Part shown: positions 8,814-16,785 of the stretch, piece by piece
How positions within the stretch are numbered: position 1 is the first letter of the stretch
Layout of the letters: each line of letters opens with the position of its first letter
DNA from: Nocardioides cavernae
GTDB lineage: Bacteria; Actinomycetota; Actinomycetes; Propionibacteriales; Nocardioidaceae
Assembly (NCBI RefSeq): GCF_016907475.1
Contig: NZ_JAFBCA010000001.1
Span: 1,736,001 to 1,800,000 of the forward strand
Direction of reading: 5' to 3'
DNA: 64,000 nucleotides
Translations under genes and position numbers: made by a program
The notes under the pieces: generated by a model
The model's input: only the letters and a program-made list of their open reading frames with translations
Told to the model about the DNA's origin: nothing
The model's database searches: none

Positions 8814-9562
8814 GGGCTGCCGAAGCCGGCGTCCCCGAGGATCGCCTGCCCCTCCTCCGACGTGACCCACGCGACCCAGTCGGCGGCGAGATCGGCGTCC
8901 TCGGACTGCTCGAGCGTCGTGACGAAGTAGGAGGTCAGCTCGTCCTCGGCACCGGGGATCTCCACGGCGTCGACCTCGTCGGCCGCGGCGACTGCGTCGG
9001 TCGCATAGACCAGGCCGGCGTCGGCCTCGCCGGAGACGACCTTGTCGAGGGTGGCGCGGACGTCCTCCTCGAGGCTGACCGGCTCGGCGGTGACGCCGTT
9101 GGCGTCGAGCACGGCGAGGGCGACCTTGCCGCACGGCACCTCGTCCGAGCACCGCACCCACGTGGTGTCGGCGAGGTCATCGAGCGACTCGATGCCGGCG
9201 GGGTTGCCCTTCGGCACCACGATCGTCAGGACGTTGGTCGCGAAGGTCTCCACGTCACCGGTGACGCCCGCGTCCTCGGCCAGCTGCATCGAGGCTTCGT
9301 CGGCGGTGGCCAGGACGTCACCGGGTGCGCCGTCGGCGACCTGCTCGGCGAGATCGGTGCTCGAGCCGAAGGAGAAGACGACGTCGGTGTCGTGCTCCTC
9401 CTCGAACGGCGTGGCGAGCTCGTCGAAGACGTCGGTCAACGAGGCGGCGGCGAGCACGGTGAGCTCGCCACCTCCACCGCCACCTTCCGCGGCCTCCCCG
9501 TCGTCACCACCCCCGCATGCGGCGAGGGGGAGCAGCAGCACCAGGACGGCGAGCTTCTTCAC
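8810..9562 (-). CDS. modA: Molybdate-binding lipoprotein ModA
   Basis: This is the extracellular receptor of the molybdate importer, 250 residues. A short signal peptide ends in a lipobox (LPLAAC, Cys 16), followed by an acidic glycine-rich linker. The ModA hallmark LTVLAAASLTDVFDELA follows, then FSFGSSTDLAEQV and GAPGDVLATADEASM, where the conserved serines bind the oxyanion. A late GLVYATDAVAA matches the second lobe. The GTG start overlaps the stop of the upstream regulator by four bases (GTGA). Confidence 0.93.
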   Translation of the reverse strand: MKKLAVLVLLLPLAACGGGDDGEAAEGGGGGGELTVLAAASLTDVFDELATPFEEEHDTDVVFSFGSSTDLAEQVADGAPGDVLATADEASMQLAEDAGVTGDVETFATNVLTIVVPKGNPAGIESLDDLADTTWVRCSDEVPCGKVALAVLDANGVTAEPVSLEEDVRATLDKVVSGEADAGLVYATDAVAAADEVDAVEIPGAEDELTSYFVTTLEQSEDADLAADWVAWVTSEEGQAILGDAGFGSP

Positions 9563-9966
9563 TTCGGTACCTCCACGACGACGTTGGTGGACTTCACGCT
9601 CGCGATGGCACGCACGCCCGGCTCGAGGCCGAGCTCGTCGGCGGCGTCGGTGCTCATCAGCGACACCACCCGGTAGGGGCCGCAGATCATCTCCACCTGG
9701 GCCATCACGGGGTCGCGCTTGACGCGGGTGACGATGCCGCTCATCCGGTTGCGCGCGCTGACCGTCCCGGCTCGGGTGCGGTCCCGCTCGGCGATCTCGC
9801 CCGACTCCACGAGGTGCTCGGCCAGCTCGGCCAGGTCGCGTCCCGCCACCGTCGTACGCCCCCCGTCGTGGGTCGCGGGCAGCCGGCCGGCGTCCACCCA
9901 GCGGCGTACGGTGTCGTCGCTGACGGCCAGGATCTCAGCCGCCTCCGCGATTCGGTAGGTGATCAC
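9559..9966 (-). CDS. HTH / TOBE-domain regulator of the molybdate operon
   Basis: This small cytoplasmic regulator has 135 residues. The N-terminus YRIAEAAEILAVSDDTVRRWVDAGRLP is a MerR/excisionase-type helix-turn-helix. The C-terminal half (NRMSGIVTRVKRDPVM onward) looks like a Mop/TOBE domain that binds molybdate. The simplest model is a molybdate-responsive regulator of the genes it precedes. I prefer GTG 9966, which puts the HTH directly at the N-terminus. GTG 9984 is in frame but lies inside a repeated dyad that looks like an operator. It is the first gene of the mod operon. Autoregulation through the dyads just upstream is likely but untested. Confidence 0.85.
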   Translation of the reverse strand: MITYRIAEAAEILAVSDDTVRRWVDAGRLPATHDGGRTTVAGRDLAELAEHLVESGEIAERDRTRAGTVSARNRMSGIVTRVKRDPVMAQVEMICGPYRVVSLMSTDAADELGLEPGVRAIASVKSTNVVVEVPK

Positions 9967-9978
9967 GCCTGGAGTATG

Positions 9979-10021
9979 CCGCACCTGCGGCTGGTTGCGC
10001 CCGATTGTCCCGCACCTGCGG
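9979..10021. promoter_or_regulatory. Two identical operator-like dyads before the mod operon
   Basis: The 12-mer CCGCACCTGCGG (CCGCA and TGCGG arms around CC) occurs at 9979-9990 and again at 10010-10021, 31 bases apart, about three helical turns. Each copy is followed by a similar T-rich tail. The position directly in front of the HTH/TOBE gene makes these the best candidates for its binding sites. Confidence 0.55.
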
Positions 10022-10046
10022 TTGCTTGTCGCGGATTCGAGCCGGT

Positions 10047-10118
10047 TGTAACGCCGGGTTAGTGCGACTACCCACTGGGGTGCACCACCGTGGGTAGTGC
10101 CCCTAACCCGGCGTTACA
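10047..10118. repeat. Long imperfect inverted repeat in the divergent region
   Basis: The 29-base arms 10047-10075 and 10090-10118 match at 26 of 29 positions around a 14-base loop. The outer part contains TAACGCCGGGTTA, itself a partial dyad (TAAC/GTTA). It lies between the mod operon and the DUF4245 gene. It could be a dispersed palindromic repeat, an operator or a structured leader of the + strand gene. Confidence 0.6.
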
Positions 10119-10149
10119 GCGCTTCGGGACGGCTGGGAGGATGGCCCGC

Positions 10150-10692
10150 GTGAGTGGGCAGGGACAGCCGAGCCGTTACACGCGCTCGTTCAACGGGATG
10201 ACCGGCGCCCTGATCGTCACGGTGCTGGCGGTGCTGGCGTTCGTCGCGTGGCGCGGGCTGTGGCGCAGCGACGTGGACAACGAGCCGGAGGCCGTGGACT
10301 GGCAGGCGCGCGTCGAGCTCGCGCAGCAGGCAGACCTCCGGGTCGTCCACCCCCGCGAGCTGCCGGCCGGGTGGACGGCCACCAGCACCGAGCTCGCTGC
10401 CGGCGACGACCCGCGGTGGAGCCTCGGCGTGCTCACCGACGACGGTCGCTTCGTCGGGATCCGGCAGCAGGACACGTCGGTCACCGACCTGGTCGAGCTC
10501 TACGTCGACGAGGACGCCGAGGCCGGCCCCGACGCCACCGTGGCGTCCGACATCACCGACACCTGGCAGACCTGGTCCGACGACGGTGGCGACGTGGGCT
10601 ACTCCACCGAGCTCGGCGACGAGGCGCTCCTCGTCTACGGCTCGGCCCCGGCCGAGGACATCGAGACGTACCTCGGGCTGCTGACGCGATAG
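10150..10692 (+). CDS. DUF4245 family single-pass membrane protein
   Basis: This 180-residue protein of unknown function has a short basic cytoplasmic N-terminus, one transmembrane helix (GALIVTVLAVLAFVAW, about residues 18-36) and an extracytoplasmic domain of about 140 residues rich in acidic residues. The pattern RVVHPRELPAGWTATS then SLGVLTDDGRFVGIRQ matches DUF4245. GTG 10150 is preferred because GGGAGG at 10135-10140 lies nine bases before it; ATG 10141 would leave no spacing. DUF4245 genes commonly neighbour glpX and the exonuclease VII genes in actinobacteria, and that is nearly the arrangement here. Confidence 0.82.
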   Translation: MSGQGQPSRYTRSFNGMTGALIVTVLAVLAFVAWRGLWRSDVDNEPEAVDWQARVELAQQADLRVVHPRELPAGWTATSTELAAGDDPRWSLGVLTDDGRFVGIRQQDTSVTDLVELYVDEDAEAGPDATVASDITDTWQTWSDDGGDVGYSTELGDEALLVYGSAPAEDIETYLGLLTR

Positions 10693-10704
10693 CTGCACCG
10701 ACTC

Positions 10705-10756
10705 GAGCGGTGGCGGAGCCACATTCCAAGGATTCGGAATGTGGGTGGGTCACCGC
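10705..10756. repeat. Structured hairpin element, copy 1
   Basis: Outer stem GAGCGGTG with CACCGCTG (7 of 8), a six-base left interior segment, inner stem CCACATTCC (10719-10727) with GGAATGTGG (10736-10744), and right interior GTGGGT. It lies 12 bases after the DUF4245 stop, so it can act as a terminator. The same architecture recurs at 10787-10840. Confidence 0.65.
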
Positions 10757-10786
10757 TGCCCGGCTCGTACGGCGTGGCGCGGGCGC

Positions 10787-10840
10787 GAGCGGTGCGTGAC
10801 CCACATTCGTCGTCGACGGAATGTGGGTGGGCCACCGCTC
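10787..10840. repeat. Structured hairpin element, copy 2
   Basis: Outer stem GAGCGGTG (10787-10794) with CACCGCTC (10833-10840), inner stem CCACATTC (10801-10808) with GAATGTGG (10819-10826), right interior GTGGGC. Both stems are perfect. Stems and right interior segment are shared with copy 1, while the left interior and apical loop differ. It ends 16 bases before the xseB stop and may terminate that operon from the other side. Confidence 0.65.
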
Positions 10841-10856
10841 GGGGAGCGAGGGCCGG

Positions 10857-11075
10857 TCAGTCGTCGGCGTCGGCGTCGGCGCCCATCGCGTCGTCGAGGC
10901 GCTTGCGGGCACCGTCGAGCCACTGCTGGCAGACCTTGGCGAGCGCCTCGCCCCGCTCCCAGAGCGCGAGCGACTCCTCGAGGGTGGTGCCGCCGGCCTC
11001 GAGGGTGCGGACGACCTCGATGAGCTCCTCGCGGGCCTCTTCGTAGCTGGGCTGCTCCGTTGTGGCGTCACTCAT
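10857..11075 (-). CDS. xseB: Exodeoxyribonuclease VII small subunit
   Basis: This is the 72-residue small subunit of the single-strand-specific nuclease, which pairs with XseA in DNA repair. The family pattern [19 protein letters not shown] then [15 protein letters not shown] then a final helix [13 protein letters not shown] is complete. The C-terminus ends in an unusual alternating Ala-Asp tail. The ATG at 11075 lies eight bases inside the 3' end of xseA, so the two are translationally coupled, as usual for this pair. Confidence 0.95.
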   Translation of the reverse strand: MSDATTEQPSYEEAREELIEVVRTLEAGGTTLEESLALWERGEALAKVCQQWLDGARKRLDDAMGADADADD

Positions 11076-12321
11076 CGGGGTCCTCCTCGACCAGGGTGGC
11101 TTCTTCGATGCGGTCTGTCGTGGCGTGGATGCGTCCGTCGGCGACCCGGACGGAGACGGCGGCGCCCGCCGCAGCCTGGGCGACGGACGTGACGACGTGG
11201 CCGTCGGCGTCCTGGAGCACGGCGTAGCCACGCTGCAGCGTGGCGAGCGGCGAGAGCGCCTGCGCCCGGGCGCGCTGGTGGCCGATGTCGTCGGCGGCCC
11301 GGTCGAGGCGGTGCGAGAGCGTACGACGGGCGCGCGCGAGCAGGTCGTCGAGCTCGTCGGAGCGGGCGCCGAGCAGGTTGCGGGGGTCGGCCATGGCCGG
11401 GCGTGAGCGCACCTGGGCCAGCCACTCCTGCTCGCGCGCGATGCGCTGCGTGATGACCTGGCGGAGCCGGTCGCGCGCCCACGTCACGCCCTGGACCTCC
11501 TCGGCCATGTCGGGCACGACGAGCTTGGCGGCGTCGGTGGGGGTGGAGGCGCGGACGTCGGCGACGAGGTCGAGCAGCGGCTGGTCGGGCTCGTGGCCGA
11601 TCGCGGACACGACCGGCGTACGCATCTGGTGCACCGCCCTGATGAGCGCCTCGTCGGAGAACGGCAGCAGGTCCTCGATCGAGCCGCCGCCACGCGCGAC
11701 CACGACGACGTCGACGTCGGCGTTGCGCTCGAGCCGGTCGAGGGCCTCCATCACCTCGCTCGCCGAGCGGGTGCCCTGCATGGCGGCGTAGGCCACCTCG
11801 AACTGCACGGCAGGCCACCGGCGGCGCGCGTTGTCGAGGACATCGCGCTCGGCGGCGCTGTTGGGCGCGGTCACCAGGCCGACCCGGCCGGGGAGGAACG
11901 GCAGGTCGCGCTTGAGCTCGGGGGCGAACAGGCCCTCCGCGGCGAGCAGCTGGCGGCGGCGCTCGAGCCGTGCGAGCAGCTCGCCGAGCCCGACCATGCG
12001 GATCTCGCGGGCAGCCAGCGAGAACGACCCGCGGTTGGCGTAGAAGCTGGGCCGGGCGTGCACGACGACACTGGCCCCCTCGACGAGGGGCGGGTTCATC
12101 GAGTCGACGAGCGAGCGGGAGCACGTCAGGGTGACCGAGATGTCGGCGACCGTGTCGCGGAGCGTCATGAAGACGGTCTGCATCCCGGGGCGCCGGTTGA
12201 CCTGCGCGATCTGTCCCTCGACCCAGACGCCGCCGAGCTTGTCGATCCACTGCGAGACGGCGTTGGCGACGGCCCGCACCGGGGCCGGCGACTCGGCCGT
12301 GGCATCGCGGAGTGAGGGCAC
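11068..12321 (-). CDS. xseA: Exodeoxyribonuclease VII large subunit
   Basis: This is the catalytic subunit of exonuclease VII, which degrades single-stranded DNA into oligonucleotides. The 417-residue protein has an N-terminal OB-fold ([26 protein letters not shown], about 30-60), followed by the catalytic domain with [30 protein letters not shown] and [17 protein letters not shown], then a helical C-terminus and the late [10 protein letters not shown]. It is full length. The start is GTG 12321. The gene is divergent from ispH across 47 bases. Confidence 0.95.
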   Translation of the reverse strand: MPSLRDATAESPAPVRAVANAVSQWIDKLGGVWVEGQIAQVNRRPGMQTVFMTLRDTVADISVTLTCSRSLVDSMNPPLVEGASVVVHARPSFYANRGSFSLAAREIRMVGLGELLARLERRRQLLAAEGLFAPELKRDLPFLPGRVGLVTAPNSAAERDVLDNARRRWPAVQFEVAYAAMQGTRSASEVMEALDRLERNADVDVVVVARGGGSIEDLLPFSDEALIRAVHQMRTPVVSAIGHEPDQPLLDLVADVRASTPTDAAKLVVPDMAEEVQGVTWARDRLRQVITQRIAREQEWLAQVRSRPAMADPRNLLGARSDELDDLLARARRTLSHRLDRAADDIGHQRARAQALSPLATLQRGYAVLQDADGHVVTSVAQAAAGAAVSVRVADGRIHATTDRIEEATLVEEDPDE

Positions 12322-12355
12322 GCGGCGAGGATAGGGGAGGGCGCGGACACGCCCG

Positions 12356-12361
12356 TAGACT
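12356..12361 (+). promoter_or_regulatory. -10 box of leaderless ispH
   Basis: TAGACT is followed by seven bases and then the ATG of ispH. The start codon would be the 5' end of the transcript, and there is no ribosome site. Confidence 0.55.
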
Positions 12362-12368
12362 CGGGCCC

Positions 12369-13367
12369 ATGAGCACCGACCTCGGCCTTCCTCAGGTCCT
12401 CGACCCCGAGACCGCCAAGAACGTCCTGCTCGCGGCCCCCCGCGGCTACTGCGCCGGCGTGGACCGCGCCGTGATCACGGTCGAGAAGGCACTCGACCTC
12501 TACGGCGCCCCGGTCTACGTCCGCAAGCAGATCGTGCACAACAAGCACGTGGTGGCCAACCTCGAGTCGCGCGGGGCGATCTTCGTCGAGGAGCTCGACG
12601 AGGTGCCCGAGGGGCGGACGGTGGTCTTCTCCGCCCACGGCGTCTCGCCGGCGGTCCACGCGCAGGCGTCCGAGCGCGGTCTCAAGACCATCGACGCCAC
12701 CTGCCCGCTGGTGACGAAGGTCCACCACGAGGCGAAGCGCTTCGCCTCCGACGACTACGACATCCTCCTCATCGGCCACGCCGGCCACGAGGAGGTCGAG
12801 GGCACGGCGGGTGAGGCGCCCGACCACATCCAGCTCGTCGAGAGCCCGGCCGACGTCGCGCGCATCGAGGTCCGCGACCCCGCCAAGGTGGCCTGGCTCT
12901 CGCAGACCACGCTCAGCGTCGACGAGACCCTCGAGACGGTCGCGGCGATCCGGGAGAAGTTCCCGCTGCTCCTCGACCCGCCGAGCGACGACATCTGCTA
13001 CGCCACCCAGAACCGCCAGCTCGCGGTCAAGGAGATCTCCTCGGCCGCCGACCTGGTGATCGTGGTCGGCTCGCGCAACTCCTCCAACTCCGTGCGGCTG
13101 GTCGAGGTGGCCCTCGAGGCCGGCGCCAAGGCGTCGTACCTCGTCGACGACCACACCGAGATCGACGAGGCCTGGCTCGACGGCGTCGAGACCGTGTCGG
13201 TCACCTCCGGCGCGTCGGTGCCCGAGGACCTCGTCGAGGGCGTGCTCGCCTTCCTCTCCGAGCGTGGCTACCCCGACGCCCGTGCCGTGCACTCGGCCGA
13301 GGAGTCGCTGATCTTCGCGCTGCCGCCGGAGCTGCGCCGCGACCTCCGCGCCGCACAGAAGGCCTGA
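12369..13367 (+). CDS. ispH: 4-hydroxy-3-methylbut-2-enyl diphosphate reductase
   Basis: This is the last enzyme of the MEP isoprenoid pathway. It makes IPP and DMAPP using a 4Fe-4S cluster. The 332-residue protein shows the three cluster cysteines in GYCAGVDRA (near residue 30), [11 protein letters not shown] (near 115) and CYATQNRQ (near 215), plus the substrate-site [10 protein letters not shown]. The start ATG 12369 gives the usual N-terminus; an upstream in-frame GTG has no support. It is the only isoprenoid gene in view. The downstream Sua5-like gene starts three bases after the stop and is probably co-transcribed. Confidence 0.96.
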   Translation: MSTDLGLPQVLDPETAKNVLLAAPRGYCAGVDRAVITVEKALDLYGAPVYVRKQIVHNKHVVANLESRGAIFVEELDEVPEGRTVVFSAHGVSPAVHAQASERGLKTIDATCPLVTKVHHEAKRFASDDYDILLIGHAGHEEVEGTAGEAPDHIQLVESPADVARIEVRDPAKVAWLSQTTLSVDETLETVAAIREKFPLLLDPPSDDICYATQNRQLAVKEISSAADLVIVVGSRNSSNSVRLVEVALEAGAKASYLVDDHTEIDEAWLDGVETVSVTSGASVPEDLVEGVLAFLSERGYPDARAVHSAEESLIFALPPELRRDLRAAQKA

Positions 13368-13370
13368 GCA

Positions 13371-13994
13371 GTGGCCCGCTACCTCGACATCCACCCGGAC
13401 AACCCGCAGCCGCGGCTCGTCTCCCAGGTCGTCGAGGCGCTGCGTGACGACCAGCTCATCGCCTACCCGACCGACTCCGGCTATGCGCTCGGCGCCCAGC
13501 TCGGCAACCGGGAGGGCCGCGACCGGATCCTCAAGATCCGCGAGCTCGACGACCGCCACCACTTCACGCTGATGTGCAAGGACTTCTCCCAGCTCGGGCA
13601 GTTCGTCCACGTCGACAACAACGCGTTCCGCGCCATCAAGGCCACCACGCCCGGCCCCTACACGTTCATCCTCCCCGCGACCGGCGAGGTGCCGAAGCGG
13701 CTGATGCACCCGAAGAAGCGCACCGTCGGCGTCCGGATCCCCGACCACCTGCTGGTGTGCGCGCTGCTCGAGGAGCTCGGCGAGCCGATCCTCACCAGCA
13801 CCCTGATCCTCCCCGGCGAGACCGAGGCGCGGACGATGGGCTGGGAGATCAAGGAGGACCTCGACCACGTCGTCGACATCGTGGTCGAGTCGGGCGAGGT
13901 CACCGCCGAGCCCACGTCGGTGATCGACTGGTCCGACGCCGAGCCGGTCGTCGTACGCCGTGGGGCGGGCGACGTGTCTCGCTTCGAGGAGTGA
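13371..13994 (+). CDS. Sua5/YciO/YrdC-family protein (threonylcarbamoyl-AMP synthase-like)
   Basis: The 207-residue cytoplasmic protein has the YrdC fold: QLIAYPTDSGYALGAQLGN with the conserved PTD(S)GY nucleotide site, then RDRILKIRELDDRHHFTLM and TPGPYTFILPATGEVPK, then KRTVGVRIPDH. This arrangement is closest to the YciO branch, whose exact role is less certain than that of TsaC/Sua5, which makes threonylcarbamoyl-AMP for tRNA t6A. GTG 13371 is three bases after the ispH stop and has no separate promoter, so the two genes form a small operon. Confidence 0.88.
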   Translation: MARYLDIHPDNPQPRLVSQVVEALRDDQLIAYPTDSGYALGAQLGNREGRDRILKIRELDDRHHFTLMCKDFSQLGQFVHVDNNAFRAIKATTPGPYTFILPATGEVPKRLMHPKKRTVGVRIPDHLLVCALLEELGEPILTSTLILPGETEARTMGWEIKEDLDHVVDIVVESGEVTAEPTSVIDWSDAEPVVVRRGAGDVSRFEE

Positions 13995-14004
13995 CCGACC
14001 GGGG

Positions 14005-14445
14005 TCAGTCGGCCGGCTGACCCAGCTCGCGCCCGAGCTCGGACGCGAGGTCGCCCTTGCGGCGCAGGCGCCAGCCGAGCCAGCCCAGGCACAGCGCGTA
14101 GCCGACGAAGAGGGCGACGCCGTGGGTGGCGACCCCGGAGACGACGGCCTGGAGCAGGCTGTCACGCGGGTCGGCGATCGCGTCGCGCGCGACGACGGCG
14201 ACGAAGCCGAAGACCACGACCATCAGGACCGGTGGCAGCAGCGCGACGAGGTAGAAGTCCTGGCGCCGCACCAGCGCCGCCAGACCCAGGCACAACGCCA
14301 CGAAGCAGAGGTCGAAGAACAGCGTGAGGCTGCCGACCAGCAGCACGTCGAGGGCGACGGCGGTCAGCGTGAGGGCGACGCCCAGGGACACGACCTGACG
14401 GGCCGGCTCCTGCCCGACCTGCCACCACGTGTCGGCCCGTGTCAC
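14005..14445 (-). CDS. DUF6542-type four-helix membrane protein
   Basis: This is a small membrane protein of unknown function, 146 residues, with four predicted helices: VSLGVALTLTAVALDVLLVG, LFFDLCFVALCLGLAALV, LVALLPPVLMVVVFGFVAVVA and VATHGVALFVGYALCLGWLGW, the last followed by a basic tail. The layout matches the DUF6542 domain found near ispH and exonuclease VII genes in actinobacteria. I chose GTG 14445 because TAGGTT lies seven bases before it, making a leaderless start. An upstream in-frame ATG (14577) would lie inside rmuC. The 3' end is ten bases from the convergent Sua5-like gene. Confidence 0.78.
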   Translation of the reverse strand: MTRADTWWQVGQEPARQVVSLGVALTLTAVALDVLLVGSLTLFFDLCFVALCLGLAALVRRQDFYLVALLPPVLMVVVFGFVAVVARDAIADPRDSLLQAVVSGVATHGVALFVGYALCLGWLGWRLRRKGDLASELGRELGQPAD

Positions 14446-14452
14446 GAGGCTC

Positions 14453-14458
14453 AACCTA
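14453..14458 (-). promoter_or_regulatory. -10 box of the leaderless DUF6542 gene
   Basis: TAGGTT on the minus strand is followed by seven bases (gagcctc) and GTG 14445. This supports the short start for that gene. Confidence 0.5.
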
Positions 14459-14467
14459 GGACCGAAC

Positions 14468-15631
14468 TCAGGCGCCCCGCGCGCGGCGCGCCGCTGCGGG
14501 CGCCGAGCCGGGGTGCTGGTCGAGCAGGTCGTCGAGCGTCGGGTCGCCCGTCGCGCCCGGGACGTCGTCGAGGACATCCAGCTCGGACGCGGCAGCCGAG
14601 CGGGGCACCGTCTCGACCTGCCGAGGTCCCTCGAGCTGGTCGTTGGTGACGCCGAGGTCGACGAAGCGGCGCGCGGACACCAGCACGCGTCCCTCGAGCG
14701 AGCCCATCGCCTGGTTGTAGGCGACGACGCTGGCGTTGAGCGAGCGACCCACCTTGTCGAGGTGGCCGGCCATCGAGCCCAGCCGGGCGTGCAGCTCCTG
14801 CCCGAGCCGCTGCACCTCCTGCGCCTGGGCGTTGAGCACCTCGTGCTGCCACCCCTGGGCGACCGTGCGCAGCAGCGCGATCAGCGTGGAGGGGGTGGCC
14901 AGGACGACGTTGCGGGCCGCGGCCTGCTCGACGAGGTCGGGCACCGCCTGGAGCGCGGCCTGGAGGATCGCCTCGCCGGGGAGGAACAGCACCACGAACT
15001 CGGGGGTGCCGGCCAACGCCTCCCAGTAGCGCCGGGAGCCCAGGTCGGCGACGTGCTTGCGCACGTGCTCGCCGAGCCGGGTCAGCGCCCGCTCGTGCTC
15101 GGCGGGGTCGTCGGCGCCGGTCAGGTCGAGGAAGGCGGCGAGCGGAGCCTTCGCGTCGACAGCGATGGTGCGTCCGCCGGCGAGGGTGACGACGAGGTCG
15201 GGGCGCAGCCGGCCGTCGTCGAGGCGCGTCTGCTCGGCGAAGTCGCAGTGGTCGACCAGCCCCGCGAGCTCGACGGTCCGGCGCAGGTGGAGCTCGCCCC
15301 ACTGCCCGCGCACCTGCGGCTTGCGCAGGGCGGTCGCGAGCGTGTGGGTCTCGTGGCGCAGCACGTCGGTCGACTGGCGTACGTCGGCCACCTGCTGGTG
15401 GAGCTGGGCCTGCCAGGCCGTGCGGTCGTGGGCCAGGTCGCTCAGCTGGTCCTGCAGCCGCTCGAGCCCGTCCTGGACGACCGCGTGGTCGGCGACCCGC
15501 TGCTGCAGCGCGGCGATCGCGGTGTCGTCGGCCGGGCGGCTGCGTGCCCACAGCGCGCCGATCACGGCACCGAGGGCCAGCCCGACGGCGAGGACGGCCG
15601 CCAGGGTCAGCACGAGGGGGAAGGTGTCCAT
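14468..15631 (-). CDS. rmuC: DNA recombination protein RmuC
   Basis: This inner-membrane-anchored, nuclease-like protein is linked to limiting DNA inversions and recombination. It has 387 residues: an N-terminal transmembrane helix (about residues 5-28), a long coiled coil (about 35-105), then the RmuC domain with QVRGQWGELHLRRTVELAGL, RPDLVVTLAGGRTIAVDAKAPL and LFLPGEAILQAALQ. The C-terminal 50 residues are low-complexity. The ATG at 15631 follows CATGCT by six bases, so it may be leaderless. RmuC near xseA and ispH is a recurrent actinobacterial arrangement. Confidence 0.93.
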   Translation of the reverse strand: MDTFPLVLTLAAVLAVGLALGAVIGALWARSRPADDTAIAALQQRVADHAVVQDGLERLQDQLSDLAHDRTAWQAQLHQQVADVRQSTDVLRHETHTLATALRKPQVRGQWGELHLRRTVELAGLVDHCDFAEQTRLDDGRLRPDLVVTLAGGRTIAVDAKAPLAAFLDLTGADDPAEHERALTRLGEHVRKHVADLGSRRYWEALAGTPEFVVLFLPGEAILQAALQAVPDLVEQAAARNVVLATPSTLIALLRTVAQGWQHEVLNAQAQEVQRLGQELHARLGSMAGHLDKVGRSLNASVVAYNQAMGSLEGRVLVSARRFVDLGVTNDQLEGPRQVETVPRSAAASELDVLDDVPGATGDPTLDDLLDQHPGSAPAAARRARGA

Positions 15632-15700
15632 GGATCCAGCATGGCGGCGGCCACCGACAGCGCCTCGGAGCCGGTCGAGTGCGCAGCCCCGTGGCGACTG

Positions 15701-16720
15701 CTACCGCGAGCGCACTCGACCCGGGTCGGCGCCGGTGCCGCGGAACGTGCGCCGGTAGGCCGAGGGCGAGACGCCGAGGGATGCATGCAGGTGCTGGCGC
15801 AGCGAGGCGGCGGTGCCCATCCCGGCGCGGGTCGCGACGTCGTCGACGGTCAGGTCGGTCGCCTCGAGGAGGTGCTGGGCGTGCCGGACCCGCTGCTGGG
15901 TGACCCACGCGCCGGGGGACTGGCCGGTCTCCTCACGGAAGCGCCGGGTGAAGGTGCGCACGCTCATCGAGGCCTGCCGGGCGAGGGTCGCGACGTCGAG
16001 GGGCCGGTCGAGGTGGGCCTGCGCCCACGCGCGTACGTCGCTGGTGGTCTCGTCGGTGCGACGCGGGACGTGTCGCTCGATGAACTGCGCCTGCCCGCCG
16101 TCGCGCCACGGTGGCACCACCATGTGGCGGGCGACCGCGTTGGCGACCGCTGTGCCGTGGTCGCTGCGCACGAGGTGGAGGCTCAGGTCGATTCCGGCGC
16201 TGAGACCGGCCGAGGTGAGCACCCGGCCGTCGTCGGTGAAGAGGACGTCCTCGTCGACGGCGATGTCGGGGTAGAGGCGGCGGAAGTCGTCGGCGTACTT
16301 CCAGTGGGTCGTCGCGCGGTGGCCGTCGAGGATCCCGGCCGCCGCGAGCACGAAGGCGCCGGTGCAGATCGAGACCCAGCGGGCGTCGGCGGGGACGGAG
16401 GCCAGGGCGGCACGGAGGTCGTCGTCGATCGTCCCGTCACGCCGCGGGCCGGCGACCTGGGTGCCGGGGACGATCACGGTCTGCGCCCGGGCGAGCGCCT
16501 CGGGGCCGGCCGACGGGGCGATGGCATAGCCGCGGGTCGCCTCAACGGGCTGCCCGTCGAGGGTCACCACCGCCACGTCGTAGAGCGGGCCGCCGTCGGC
16601 GTCGCGGGCCTCGCCGAGCACCTGCGGCGGGATGGTCAGGTCGTAGCCGATGACCGGCGCGACGGCGAGGACCACCACGCGGTGCGGCTCGGCCGACGGG
16701 GAGGAGGGCGACGACGACAT
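15701..16720 (-). CDS. GlxA-type transcriptional regulator (DJ-1/PfpI domain with AraC HTH)
   Basis: The 339-residue regulator has an N-terminal class I glutamine-amidotransferase-like domain (about 10-185), with the nucleophile-elbow-like SICTGAFVLAAAGIL and HRATTHWKYADDF. It has a C-terminal AraC/XylS double helix-turn-helix (about 230-320), with DVATLARQASMSVRTFTRRFREETG and the second helix ending SPSAYRR. The domain normally senses a small molecule rather than acting as an enzyme. ATG 16720 is preferred; an extension to 16738 adds only six residues. It is divergent from an MFS transporter across about 65 bases and is its most likely regulator. Confidence 0.9.
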   Translation of the reverse strand: MSSSPSSPSAEPHRVVVLAVAPVIGYDLTIPPQVLGEARDADGGPLYDVAVVTLDGQPVEATRGYAIAPSAGPEALARAQTVIVPGTQVAGPRRDGTIDDDLRAALASVPADARWVSICTGAFVLAAAGILDGHRATTHWKYADDFRRLYPDIAVDEDVLFTDDGRVLTSAGLSAGIDLSLHLVRSDHGTAVANAVARHMVVPPWRDGGQAQFIERHVPRRTDETTSDVRAWAQAHLDRPLDVATLARQASMSVRTFTRRFREETGQSPGAWVTQQRVRHAQHLLEATDLTVDDVATRAGMGTAASLRQHLHASLGVSPSAYRRTFRGTGADPGRVRSR

Positions 16721-16785
16721 GGCCGAATTCTTGCACATGTTGGCGTTTCGGCCACTCGTCGGACGGCGCCGGTCGACGGGAGACT

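Noticed and set aside
9959..10150. A molybdenum-cofactor riboswitch in front of the mod operon
   Set aside because: The repeats are short protein-type dyads and no conserved riboswitch core is visible; an operator fits better.
12165..14165. A 666-codon minus-strand frame over ispH and the Sua5-like gene
   Set aside because: No family pattern; both genes on the other strand are unmistakable.
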